Source of the DNA: Bacillota bacterium
GTDB lineage: Bacteria > Bacillota > Clostridia > Oscillospirales > Acutalibacteraceae
Length of the DNA stretch: 11,867 nucleotides
Direction: 5' to 3'
NCBI GenBank assembly: GCA_023401495.1
Contig: JAEXDU010000060.1
Coordinates: 1-11,867, forward strand
Shown here: piece by piece, positions 6,403 to 11,867 of the stretch
Layout: every line of letters begins with the position of its first letter
How positions within the stretch are numbered: position 1 is the first letter of the stretch
Notes under the pieces: model-generated
Database searches by the model: none
What the model was told of the DNA's origin: nothing
Seen by the model: the letters and a program-made list of their open reading frames with translations, nothing else
Position numbers and translations under genes: made by a program

Positions 6403-7053
6403 ATGAAAGCGAATAAAAGAATCCTGTTCCTGGCACAGTTCTCTATGCTGTTGGCGATCCAGATTGTCGTATGCTTTACGCCGCTGGGTTCCATCCCGAT
6501 CGGCCCCATGGTCGCCACTCTGGCAGGTGTACCGGTCATTATCACCGCCATCATGCTTGGCACAAAAGCCGGCGCGCTGATGGGCTTTTTTACCGGCCTG
6601 TTCAGCTTTTTGGTCATGACCTTCACCCCTCCGTCCCCTGTTGCATTCGTGTTCACGCCATTTTACAGCATCGGCGAAGCCAAAGGCAACTTCTGGAGCC
6701 TTGTCATTTGCTTTGTGCCCCGTATTCTGATCGGCGTGGTTGCCGGCGTGGTATTCCAGGCCCTCAGCAGAGCACTGAAGGGTAAGAAAAGCGCCAAGGT
6801 CATTCCCTATGCAGTCAGCGGAGTGCTGGGCAGCATGACAGCCACCATTCTGGTTCTGGGCGGCATCTACATTTTCTTTGGTCAGGCTTATGCCGCGACC
6901 CTTGGGATGAGCTATGAGCTTTTGCTGGGAGCGCTCGGCCTTACCGTTGCCACCAATGGCCTTTTAGAAGCCGTGATTTGCGCGATCGCTGCCACCGCGG
7001 TGTGCTACCCCCTGCGCAAATACAGCACCTCTGCTCTGACCGAATCAACATAA
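6403..7053 (+). CDS. ECF transporter S component 1, probably for pantothenate
   Basis: This 216-residue membrane protein has about six helices and fits the ECF-type S-component family. It has the short N-terminal basic stretch and a first helix, SIPIGP (30-35) with LAGVPVIITAIMLG (40-53), then GALMGFFTGL (57-66), and VPRILIGVVAGVVFQAL (105-121). S components bind a vitamin and dock onto a shared EcfA/A'/T energising module, which is not encoded here. The substrate is inferred as pantothenate from tight linkage to coaX (69-nt gap); the fold alone does not show it. The start at 6403 follows AAGGAGG (6392-6398); a TTG at 6343 would add a tail translated from the leader hairpin. It is a tandem paralogue of the gene at 7392-8042. 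Confidence 0.85.
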   Translation: MKANKRILFLAQFSMLLAIQIVVCFTPLGSIPIGPMVATLAGVPVIITAIMLGTKAGALMGFFTGLFSFLVMTFTPPSPVAFVFTPFYSIGEAKGNFWSLVICFVPRILIGVVAGVVFQALSRALKGKKSAKVIPYAVSGVLGSMTATILVLGGIYIFFGQAYAATLGMSYELLLGALGLTVATNGLLEAVICAIAATAVCYPLRKYSTSALTEST

Positions 7054-7071
7054 TCCACCGTGTGAAAAACA

Positions 7072-7103
7072 AGGCCCTGGGCGGAAAACACCGCCCGGGG
7101 CCT
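7072..7103 (+). terminator. Broken terminator at the duplication junction
   Basis: A strong stem remains: AGGCCC (7072-7077) with GGGCCT (7098-7103) and GGGCGG (7079-7084) with CCGCCC (7091-7096), around AAAACA. No T-run follows; the sequence goes straight into GCTGTACGG, the coaX remnant. The homologous terminator after the second transporter (8056-8089) keeps CTTCTTT. It probably no longer terminates well, allowing read-through into the second transporter gene. Confidence 0.6.
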
Positions 7104-7322
7104 GCTGTACGGTACCGCCGCCATGCTCTGGACGGTCTTGTTTCGCGGTTTGCCGCGGAACTGCGCGTCTCACAAACCTTGGCCGCCGGTACAATGGCAA
7201 ATCTGATCATGCAGAACTGCGGAAATCCTTTTCACGCAGGGCAAACATCTGCTCGACGGGTTGCGGCTCATTTACGAAAAAAACCGCAAAAATCCGAAGC
7301 TTTTCCGATCAAAACAGGGATA
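7101..7322 (+). pseudogene. Decayed fragment of the coaX 3' end
   Basis: The stretch aligns with the last 220 or so bases of coaX (6108-6333): CTGCTGTACGGTAC, then ATGCAGAACTGC, AAACATCTGCT and TTGCGGCT are shared. It lacks the first three quarters of the gene. A 2-base insertion near 7126-7129, a 3-base deletion near 7185, and a 1-base gain plus 3-base loss around 7232-7250 break the frame, and the stop codon is altered. It is a by-product of the tandem duplication and codes for no working kinase. A read-through frame across it is not convincing as a gene. Confidence 0.85.
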
Positions 7323-7349
7323 TCCCCCTGTTCTTGATAAATCTATGTA

Positions 7350-7382
7350 TTGCGCTGCATCCAAGCATTGGAGCAGCAGCAA
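7350..7382 (+). promoter_or_regulatory. Hairpin abutting the ribosome site of ECF S gene 2
   Basis: GCTGC (7354-7358) pairs with GCAGC (7373-7377) and TCCAA (7360-7364) with TTGGA (7368-7372), with a GCA loop. TTGC (7350-7353) and GCAA (7379-7382) extend it to the AAGGAGG (7381-7387). All paired bases equal those of the hairpin at 6361-6393; the single change (A to G) is in the loop. Confidence 0.5.
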
Positions 7383-7391
7383 GGAGGAACT

Positions 7392-8042
7392 ATGAAAACA
7401 AACAAAAGAATCCTGTTTCTGGCACAATTCTCTATGCTGTTGGCAATCCAGATCGTCGTATGCTTTACGCCGCTGGGTTCCATCCCGATCGGCCCCCTGG
7501 TTGCCACTCTGGCAGGTGTACCGGTCATTATTACCGCCATCATGCTTGGCACAAAGGCCGGCGCGCTGATGGGTTTTTTTACCGGCCTGTTCCGATTTCT
7601 GGTCGCGACTTTCGCGCCCACATCCCCTGTTGCGTTCGTGTTCACGCCCTTCTACAGCATCGGCGATGCAAAAGGCAACTTTTGGAGCCTTGTCATCAGC
7701 TTTGTGCCCCGCATTCTGATCGGCGTGGTTGCCGGCGTTGTGTTCCAGGCGCTCAAAAAAGCGCTGAAAGGCAGGAAAAGCGCCAAGGTGATCCCTTATG
7801 CAGTCAGCGGAGTTCTGAGCAGTCTGACCAACACTGTTCTGGTTCTGAGCGGAATATACGTCTTCTTTGGTCAGGCTTATGCCGCGACTCTTGGAATGAG
7901 CTATGAGCTTCTGCTGGGAGCGCTCAGCGTCACCGTTGCCACCAACGGAATTTTAGAAGCCGTCGTCTGCGCGGTTGCCGCTTCCGCAGTGTGCTATCCC
8001 CTGCGCAGATACAGCACCGCCGCTTTGGCCGAATCAACATAA
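7392..8042 (+). CDS. ECF transporter S component 2, paralogue of 6403-7053
   Basis: This 216-residue membrane protein has the same length as the upstream copy and differs at about 26 positions by my alignment (near 88% identity), mostly conservatively. The frame is fully intact and the ribosome site AAGGAGG (7381-7387) is kept, so both copies look functional. Non-conservative changes fall in two small clusters: residues 68-77 (S to R, M to A, T to A, P to T) and 143-153 (G to S, A to N, G to S), which could alter substrate binding or docking. As for copy 1, pantothenate is the inferred substrate and the energising module must be encoded elsewhere. The gene ends with a terminator that has kept its T-rich tail. 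Confidence 0.85.
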   Translation: MKTNKRILFLAQFSMLLAIQIVVCFTPLGSIPIGPLVATLAGVPVIITAIMLGTKAGALMGFFTGLFRFLVATFAPTSPVAFVFTPFYSIGDAKGNFWSLVISFVPRILIGVVAGVVFQALKKALKGRKSAKVIPYAVSGVLSSLTNTVLVLSGIYVFFGQAYAATLGMSYELLLGALSVTVATNGILEAVVCAVAASAVCYPLRRYSTAALAEST

Positions 8043-8055
8043 TTGATGATAAAAA

Positions 8056-8089
8056 CAGCCCCGTGCGATTTTTCGCCCGGGGCTTCTTT
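8056..8089 (+). terminator. Terminator of the coaX/ECF S operon
   Basis: AGCCCCG pairs with CGGGGCT (about 8057-8063 and 8078-8084). GCG/CGC lies inside after one mismatch, around a T-rich loop, and the stem is followed by TCTTTA. It is homologous to the broken terminator at 7072-7103. Confidence 0.7.
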
Positions 8090-8093
8090 ACTA

Positions 8094-8130
8094 TGAAAAA
8101 GTCCACCGGCGATGCCGGTGGACTTTTTCA
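8094..8130. terminator. Bidirectional terminator, 17-bp perfect stem
   Basis: The arms 8094-8110 and 8114-8130 are perfectly complementary around a 3-base loop (GAT). Each arm ends in a run of five A or T, so either strand reads GC-rich stem then TTTTTC. It backs up the operon terminator on plus and ends the DUF1540 gene, whose stop is eight bases away, on minus. Confidence 0.85.
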
Positions 8131-8137
8131 TCAACAC

Positions 8138-8458
8138 TCAGGACTGATGGAAGGTCAGACAGCTGGTCTCCCCTTTTTCAGAAGCGCCGCTGCCGCTGAT
8201 GCAAATGCTGCTGGCCGCACAGCTGCCGCCCGCGTTATAAGAACAGTTTGTGGCGGTACAGTCGACAGGCATGGACTCATTCGGAATCGAGCCGACCATC
8301 GAATTGGAAAACGCTCCGTCCTGCTGGGAAACGTAGGAAGAACAGCAGGTCTGCTCGCTGTTAAAGGCCATCGCTCCCGACACCCTGATATTGGGCAGGC
8401 AGCAAAAATTAGCGGAGTTATTTGCACAGGAATTTACGTGACACTCCAGTTTCGTCAT
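8138..8458 (-). CDS. DUF1540 protein with two Cys-rich repeats
   Basis: This 106-residue soluble protein consists of two copies of the DUF1540 domain. Repeat 1 (about 3-43) has C6, C11, C19, C20 and C38/C39; repeat 2 (about 64-104) has C67, C72, C80, C86 and C100. Each follows the pattern of a Cys pair, an Asn/Ser-rich segment, a further Cys, an I-x-x-SG strand and a final T/S-C. The cysteines suggest metal binding, but the family function is unknown; it is common in Clostridia. The start at 8458 is chosen because GAGGTG (8466-8471) lies seven bases upstream; an in-frame ATG at 8473 would overlap that site. The gene stands alone between adenine deaminase and the terminator at 8094-8130. Confidence 0.85.
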   Translation of the reverse strand: MTKLECHVNSCANNSANFCCLPNIRVSGAMAFNSEQTCCSSYVSQQDGAFSNSMVGSIPNESMPVDCTATNCSYNAGGSCAASSICISGSGASEKGETSCLTFHQS

Positions 8459-8489
8459 GACGCAACACCTCATTTTGAATTGATGCTGC

Positions 8490-8518
8490 TAGTATTCGCA
8501 TGAACAGATTCCTTATGC
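8490..8518 (-). promoter_or_regulatory. Possible forespore-type (sigma-G-like) promoter of the DUF1540 gene
   Basis: On the minus strand GCATA (8514-8518) lies 17 nt before AATACTA (8490-8496). This resembles the sigma-G pattern GnATR / CATnnTA, with one mismatch in the -10. No good sigma-A promoter was seen in this gap, and the predicted start gives a short leader that includes the ribosome site. It is a weak, by-eye match. Confidence 0.3.
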
Positions 8519-8542
8519 GTTTTCAATTGCCGAAAAAGTCGC

Positions 8543-10249
8543 TTAACCGTTTTCTTTGATCAAAAAACGGTTTTCTGTCACACTGAAAATCCCGCTGTCT
8601 GTCAGGCGGATTTCGGGAATCACGCACAACGACAAAAACGAAAGATTTTGAAACGGGTCTAAATTTCCCGGCACTCCCATGCTGCGGCAAAGCTTTCCCA
8701 TTTCGTATTGAGCCGACGCGACATCCAGATCGGCCTGCTCCGTAAACAGGCCCGCCACCGGCAGCGGCAGCACCTGCTGCACTTTGCCGCCGGAGCACAC
8801 CGCATACCCGCCCTGGCAGGCGCGCAGCGCATCGATGGCACAGAGTATATCCGCATCGTTATCGCCGATCACGATCAAATTGTGGGAATCGTGGGCGATG
8901 GTAGAAGCAATCGCCCCGTTTTTCAGGCCAAAGCCTTTGACAACGCCCACCCCTAACTGACCGGAACCGCTGTGGCGCTGTACCACCGCGGCTTTGAGCA
9001 GATCGCCCTGCGGCCGGAACACACCGTTTTCCCCGGGCAGCTCCAGGTATTCCAGGCGGGTGAGAATCTCGCCTGACACCAGCGTGATCACCGGGAAAGC
9101 ATCTTGCGCGGGTAGATCCAGCTGACCCGCTGAAAGGGCGGGAATATTCACGCTGTGTGTCAGCTCCGGCTCCGCCATAGGCTCGGGAATCCCGGCGATC
9201 TTCTCTGACGCGGGAACACCGTCCTTATAGACCTGTACGATCCGAAATTCCTCCAGATCGTCCAAAACCACCAAATCGGCGCGATAGCCTGCGGCGACCG
9301 CGCCCAGATCGCGCAGGCCGTAAAAACGGGCCGGCTGAATGGTCGCGCAGCAAATCGCCGTGACCGGGTCGAGCCCCAGGCGGATGGATTTGCGGATGTT
9401 ATGGTCAATATGCCCCTGACGTTTGACATCATCCAGATGCAGATCGTCGGTGCAGAACGCGAAGCGGTCAAACGGCAGTCCATCTTTTAACGCGCCGGAC
9501 ACGATCGCTTCCAGATTCCGCGCGGCGGAGCCTTCGCGAATCTGTACCAGAAATCCGGACTGCACCCGCTCCAGCGCCTCCTCATATGTGGCGCATTCGT
9601 GGTCGGTCTGAACCCCGGCCAGACGGTAGGCCTGCAGCTCATTTCCCCGAACCGACGGCGCGTGGCCGTCGATCACGCCGTGCCGCATCAGCTCGATTTT
9701 CTCGAGCAGGTCCGCTTTTCCGCTCAGTACGCCGGGGCAGTCCATCACTTCGCCAAGGCCAAGCACGCGGGGATGACGGCACAGGCGCTCCATCTGGGCG
9801 GCGTCGTACACGGCGCCGTTATGCTCCAGACCGTTGATGGGAACGCAGGAGGGCAGCATTAAATAGACGTTGACGGGAACATCCTCGCTCGCGCGAAGCA
9901 TGTATTCCATTCCCCGCTCCCCCGCAACATTGACAATTTCGTGCGGGTCGGCGATCACGGTGGTGGTGCCGTGCGGCAATATCTGCCGCGAAAACAAGCC
10001 GGGCGAGGTCATGGAGGATTCGATATGTACATGGGCGTCGATCAATCCCGGGCACACATAGCGCCCAGCAAGGTTCACCTCGCGCTTTCCCCGGTACTCC
10101 CCCACGCCAACGATCATGCCCTCCTGAATCGCTACATCCGCGGTTCGCACACGCCTGGAGAACACATCCACCACGTTTGCGTTTTTCAGTACCAGCTCCG
10201 GCATCTCTTTGCCCAAAGCATACGAAATCCATTCTTTCTTCCATTCCAT
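8543..10249 (-). CDS. ade: Adenine deaminase
   Basis: This 568-residue cytoplasmic enzyme of the amidohydrolase superfamily converts adenine to hypoxanthine and ammonia in purine salvage. The metal-site signature is DAHVHIESSM (71-80), with His73 and His75. Further ligands and active-site residues follow: GLGEVMDCPGV (164-174; Glu167), DGHAP (194-198), DHEC (216-219) and FCTDDLH (265-271). The C-terminal part contains the family's HDSHNL motif, typical of Ade and absent from most other amidohydrolases. The length is normal and no frame defects are seen. Start: ATG at 10249, with GTG at 10252 just before it; both share the AGGGGG ribosome site (about 10259-10264). The gene has its own promoter at 10375-10403 and a hairpin in its leader, so it is probably not co-transcribed with htpG alone. 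Codon use is clearly more GC-rich than in the marR/MFS region. Confidence 0.95.
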   Translation of the reverse strand: MEWKKEWISYALGKEMPELVLKNANVVDVFSRRVRTADVAIQEGMIVGVGEYRGKREVNLAGRYVCPGLIDAHVHIESSMTSPGLFSRQILPHGTTTVIADPHEIVNVAGERGMEYMLRASEDVPVNVYLMLPSCVPINGLEHNGAVYDAAQMERLCRHPRVLGLGEVMDCPGVLSGKADLLEKIELMRHGVIDGHAPSVRGNELQAYRLAGVQTDHECATYEEALERVQSGFLVQIREGSAARNLEAIVSGALKDGLPFDRFAFCTDDLHLDDVKRQGHIDHNIRKSIRLGLDPVTAICCATIQPARFYGLRDLGAVAAGYRADLVVLDDLEEFRIVQVYKDGVPASEKIAGIPEPMAEPELTHSVNIPALSAGQLDLPAQDAFPVITLVSGEILTRLEYLELPGENGVFRPQGDLLKAAVVQRHSGSGQLGVGVVKGFGLKNGAIASTIAHDSHNLIVIGDNDADILCAIDALRACQGGYAVCSGGKVQQVLPLPVAGLFTEQADLDVASAQYEMGKLCRSMGVPGNLDPFQNLSFLSLCVIPEIRLTDSGIFSVTENRFLIKENG

Positions 10250-10312
10250 CACAGCCTGCCCCCTTTTCCGCTCGCCTGCATTCGTTTTTCATCTGTAAAA
10301 GTTTAAAATTTT

Positions 10313-10339
10313 CCTTCCCCTGCCAATGGCAGAGGAAGG
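10313..10339 (-). other. Hairpin in the ade leader
   Basis: CCTTCC (10313-10318) pairs with GGAAGG (10334-10339) and CTGCC (10320-10324) with GGCAG (10328-10332), around an AAT loop with one mismatch. On minus it is followed by AAAATTTTAAACTTTT; on plus by AGTTTTATTTT. It lies between the ade promoter and its start, so it could be an attenuator or 5' stabilising stem. I could not match it to a purine riboswitch. Confidence 0.4.
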
Positions 10340-10374
10340 AGTTTTATTTTGTGAGATTCCATTTTCTTTTGCCC

Positions 10375-10403
10375 ATGATAGCACAGACAAACAACTTTGA
10401 CAA
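10375..10403 (-). promoter_or_regulatory. Promoter of ade
   Basis: On the minus strand TTGTCA (10398-10403) is followed after exactly 17 nt by TATCAT (10375-10380), with TG one base before the -10 (extended -10). The predicted start near 10368 gives a leader of about 120 nt. It lies just downstream of the htpG stop, so ade has its own start of transcription. Confidence 0.7.
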
Positions 10404-10441
10404 GCGAATTTTCCCAAAAAAGGGAGAGAAAAAACGGGGGA

Positions 10442-11867
10442 TTACTCGGACATCAGGCTGCAGACCTGATTGGAAAACGCTACGGGGTCTTCGATGCTGA
10501 TGCCTTCGATCAGCAGGGCCTGCGTGTACAGAAGCTGGGCGTATTCCTTGAGCTTGTCCTGATTCGTGTCGTACAGCTTCTGCAAAACAGCGAACACCGG
10601 ATGAGTGGCATTCAGCTCGAGCACGCGCTGGGCCTGCACACGCTCGGCGTTCGGCATGGCGTTGAGCACCTTCTCCATCTCGAGGGAGATAGCCCCCTCG
10701 CTGGAAAGGCAGACCGGGTGGGATTTGAGGCGCTGGGAAACGATGACGGATTTCACCTTGCCGTCAAGCGCCTTCTGCAGAAATTCGAGCAGGTCTTTGT
10801 ACTCTTCCTTCTGCTGCTCGGCGGCCTTCTTTTCCTCTTCGGTTTCAAGGCCCAGATCGTCGGAAGAGACGTTCTTGAACTCGTGTCCGTCGTAAGCGTT
10901 CAGAATGCGCAGCGCAAATTCATCCACCTGATCGGTCAAATACAGCATCTCAAGGCCTTTTTCGCGCAGAAGCTCCGTCTGCGGCAGCTGCTCGATGCGC
11001 GCGATGCTCTCGCCGCTGATGAAATAGATGTCTTTCTGATCTTCCTTCATCCGGCCGACATATTCCTTGAGGGTGACCGGCTTTTTCTCGCTGGACGAGT
11101 AGAACAGAAGCAGATCCTGCAGCAGTTCTTTATGCTGGCCATAATCGGAATACACACCATATTTCAACTGCAGGCCGAAGCTCGCAAAGAACGTTTCGTA
11201 ATCCTCGCGGCTGTTGTTCAGCATCGCTTCCAGCTCGGACTTGATCTTCTTTTCAAGGCGGCTCTCGATCAGCTTGAGCTGACGGTCGTGCTGCAGCATT
11301 TCGCGGGATATATTCAGCGACAAATCCTGTGAATCGACGAGACCGCGCACAAAGCTGAAATAATCAGGAAGCAGGTCGGCGCACTTCTCCATGATCATCA
11401 CGCCGTTGGAATACAGCTGGAGTCCCTTCTCGAACTCCTTGGTATAGTAATCGTAGGGAGCTTTGGCCGGGATGAACAGAAGCGCGTTATAGGTGGCGGT
11501 TCCCTCCGCGCTGGTATGAATGATGCGCAGGGGCGCTTCATAATCGTAGAATTTATCGCGGTAGAACTGCTCGTATTCTTCCTTTGTGATTTCGTTCCTG
11601 TTCTTGCGCCACAGCGGAACCATGCTGTTCAGGGTTTCGTCCTCACGGTAGGTTTCCGTCTCGTTTTCGGCGCCCTCCTTCTGGCGGTGCTTTTCCACCT
11701 CCATATGGATGGGGTAACGGATGTAATCGGAATATTTTTTCACGATGGAACGAATGCGGTACTGTTCCAGAAACTCATCGTAGTTTTCTTCTTCGGTGGT
11801 GGGTTTGAGCTCCAGGACAATCTTTGTGCCGTGGCCCTCTTTCTCGCAGGACTCAACGGTATAGCCC
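10442..11867 (-). CDS. htpG: Hsp90-family chaperone HtpG (partial, N terminus missing)
   Basis: The frame is open to the window edge, with 474 residues visible and, judging from the usual length of about 620-640, some 160 N-terminal residues outside. It is an ATP-driven cytosolic dimeric chaperone. Visible first is the end of the GHKL ATPase domain (GHGTKIVLELK), then a charged linker and SDYIRYPI opening the middle domain. LQLYSNGVMIMEKC, LLPDYFSFVRGLVDS and NISREMLQ follow; the Arg in the last is the family residue that contacts ATP. The C-terminal dimerisation domain ends in LNATHPVF and VAFSNQVCSLMSE, without the eukaryotic MEEVD tail, as expected for a bacterial protein. A frame beginning at the GTG codon 11743 is only the internal part of this gene. 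No clear terminator follows; only a weak CCC-T6-GGG hairpin is seen after the stop. Confidence 0.95.
   Translation of the reverse strand, partial: GYTVESCEKEGHGTKIVLELKPTTEEENYDEFLEQYRIRSIVKKYSDYIRYPIHMEVEKHRQKEGAENETETYREDETLNSMVPLWRKNRNEITKEEYEQFYRDKFYDYEAPLRIIHTSAEGTATYNALLFIPAKAPYDYYTKEFEKGLQLYSNGVMIMEKCADLLPDYFSFVRGLVDSQDLSLNISREMLQHDRQLKLIESRLEKKIKSELEAMLNNSREDYETFFASFGLQLKYGVYSDYGQHKELLQDLLLFYSSSEKKPVTLKEYVGRMKEDQKDIYFISGESIARIEQLPQTELLREKGLEMLYLTDQVDEFALRILNAYDGHEFKNVSSDDLGLETEEEKKAAEQQKEEYKDLLEFLQKALDGKVKSVIVSQRLKSHPVCLSSEGAISLEMEKVLNAMPNAERVQAQRVLELNATHPVFAVLQKLYDTNQDKLKEYAQLLYTQALLIEGISIEDPVAFSNQVCSLMSE

Larger units (their letters stand above)
6106..7100 (+). repeat. Tandem duplication, copy 1 (coaX 3' end + ECF S gene)
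   Basis: The segment from the coaX codons for GLLYG to the terminator after the first transporter gene matches 7101-8082. The offset is 993 bp at the left end and 989 bp in the transporter gene, the difference being small indels in the coaX part. The copy includes the intact coaX 3' end, the leader hairpin and the first transporter gene. Confidence 0.85.
7101..8082 (+). repeat. Tandem duplication, copy 2 (coaX remnant + ECF S gene)
   Basis: This is the second copy of 6106-7100. It carries a decayed coaX 3' fragment, the leader hairpin, an intact second transporter gene and a terminator stem. The noncoding stretch before the gene is almost unchanged between copies, whereas the coaX fragment has several indels. 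Confidence 0.85.

Noticed and set aside
7334..7906. 190-codon plus-strand frame within the second transporter gene
   Set aside because: It overlaps the transporter gene in another frame and is Arg/His/Cys-rich. The same shadow appears in the first copy.
8545..8572. Inverted repeat AACCGTTTT / AAAACGGTT across the ade stop codon
   Set aside because: The stem is AT-rich with a 10-base loop and no T-run directly after it. It might help end the transcript, but a terminator call is not supported.
10250..10370. Purine riboswitch upstream of ade
   Set aside because: The gene makes it plausible, but I could not find the conserved three-way junction sequences in the leader.
10397..11332. Open frame of 311 codons on the plus strand
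   Set aside because: It is antisense to htpG, whose minus-strand product is unmistakable. The translation is Leu/Gln-rich, as expected of a mirror frame.

Overview
The window looks like a chromosomal segment of a Gram-positive, low-to-mid GC Clostridia-type bacterium, probably of the Oscillospiraceae/Ruminococcaceae kind. This is inferred from strong AGGAGG-type ribosome sites, frequent extended -10 promoters (TGnTATAAT), type III pantothenate kinase beside an ECF-transporter S component, a DUF1540 protein, and Firmicutes-like MarR/MFS, DUF554, adenine deaminase and HtpG genes. No tRNA, rRNA, CRISPR array, transposase or phage gene was seen.

Layout. 1-656 (-): N-terminal part of a secreted transglutaminase-like protein, cut by the window edge. 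657-934: divergent promoters. 935-1408 (+): MarR-family repressor with its own terminator. 1566-2810 (+): MFS drug:H+ antiporter (GTG start) behind a TTGACA promoter that overlaps nested inverted repeats, the probable MarR operator. 2811-3185: a terminator, then two copies of a 38-bp promoter-bearing repeat leading into 3186-3899 (+), a DUF554 membrane protein. 3953-5092 (-): membrane-anchored GGDEF diguanylate cyclase, convergent with DUF554. 5093-5535: AT-rich intergenic region with divergent promoters. 5536-6333 (+): coaX, for which the only start that keeps the phosphate-binding motif is ATT. 6403-7053 and 7392-8042 (+): two ECF S components that are recent tandem duplicates, separated by a decayed copy of the coaX 3' end. 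8138-8458 (-): DUF1540 Cys-rich protein. 8543-10249 (-): adenine deaminase. 10442-11867 (-): htpG, truncated at its N terminus by the window edge.

How the genes work together. MarR and the MFS pump form a repressor/efflux pair. coaX plus the ECF S components suggest a pantothenate uptake and phosphorylation operon feeding coenzyme A synthesis. Its distal part was duplicated in tandem (period about 990 bp). The junction falls in the terminator after the first transporter and removed its T-run, so all the genes can be read as one transcript. The transporter copies stayed intact (about 26 amino-acid differences in 216) while the coaX fragment picked up frameshifts. The remaining genes look like independent units.

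I did not find a clearly new multi-gene system. The observations most worth following are the ATT start of coaX, the duplication with its broken terminator, and a hairpin abutting the ribosome site of both transporter copies whose stem is unchanged.
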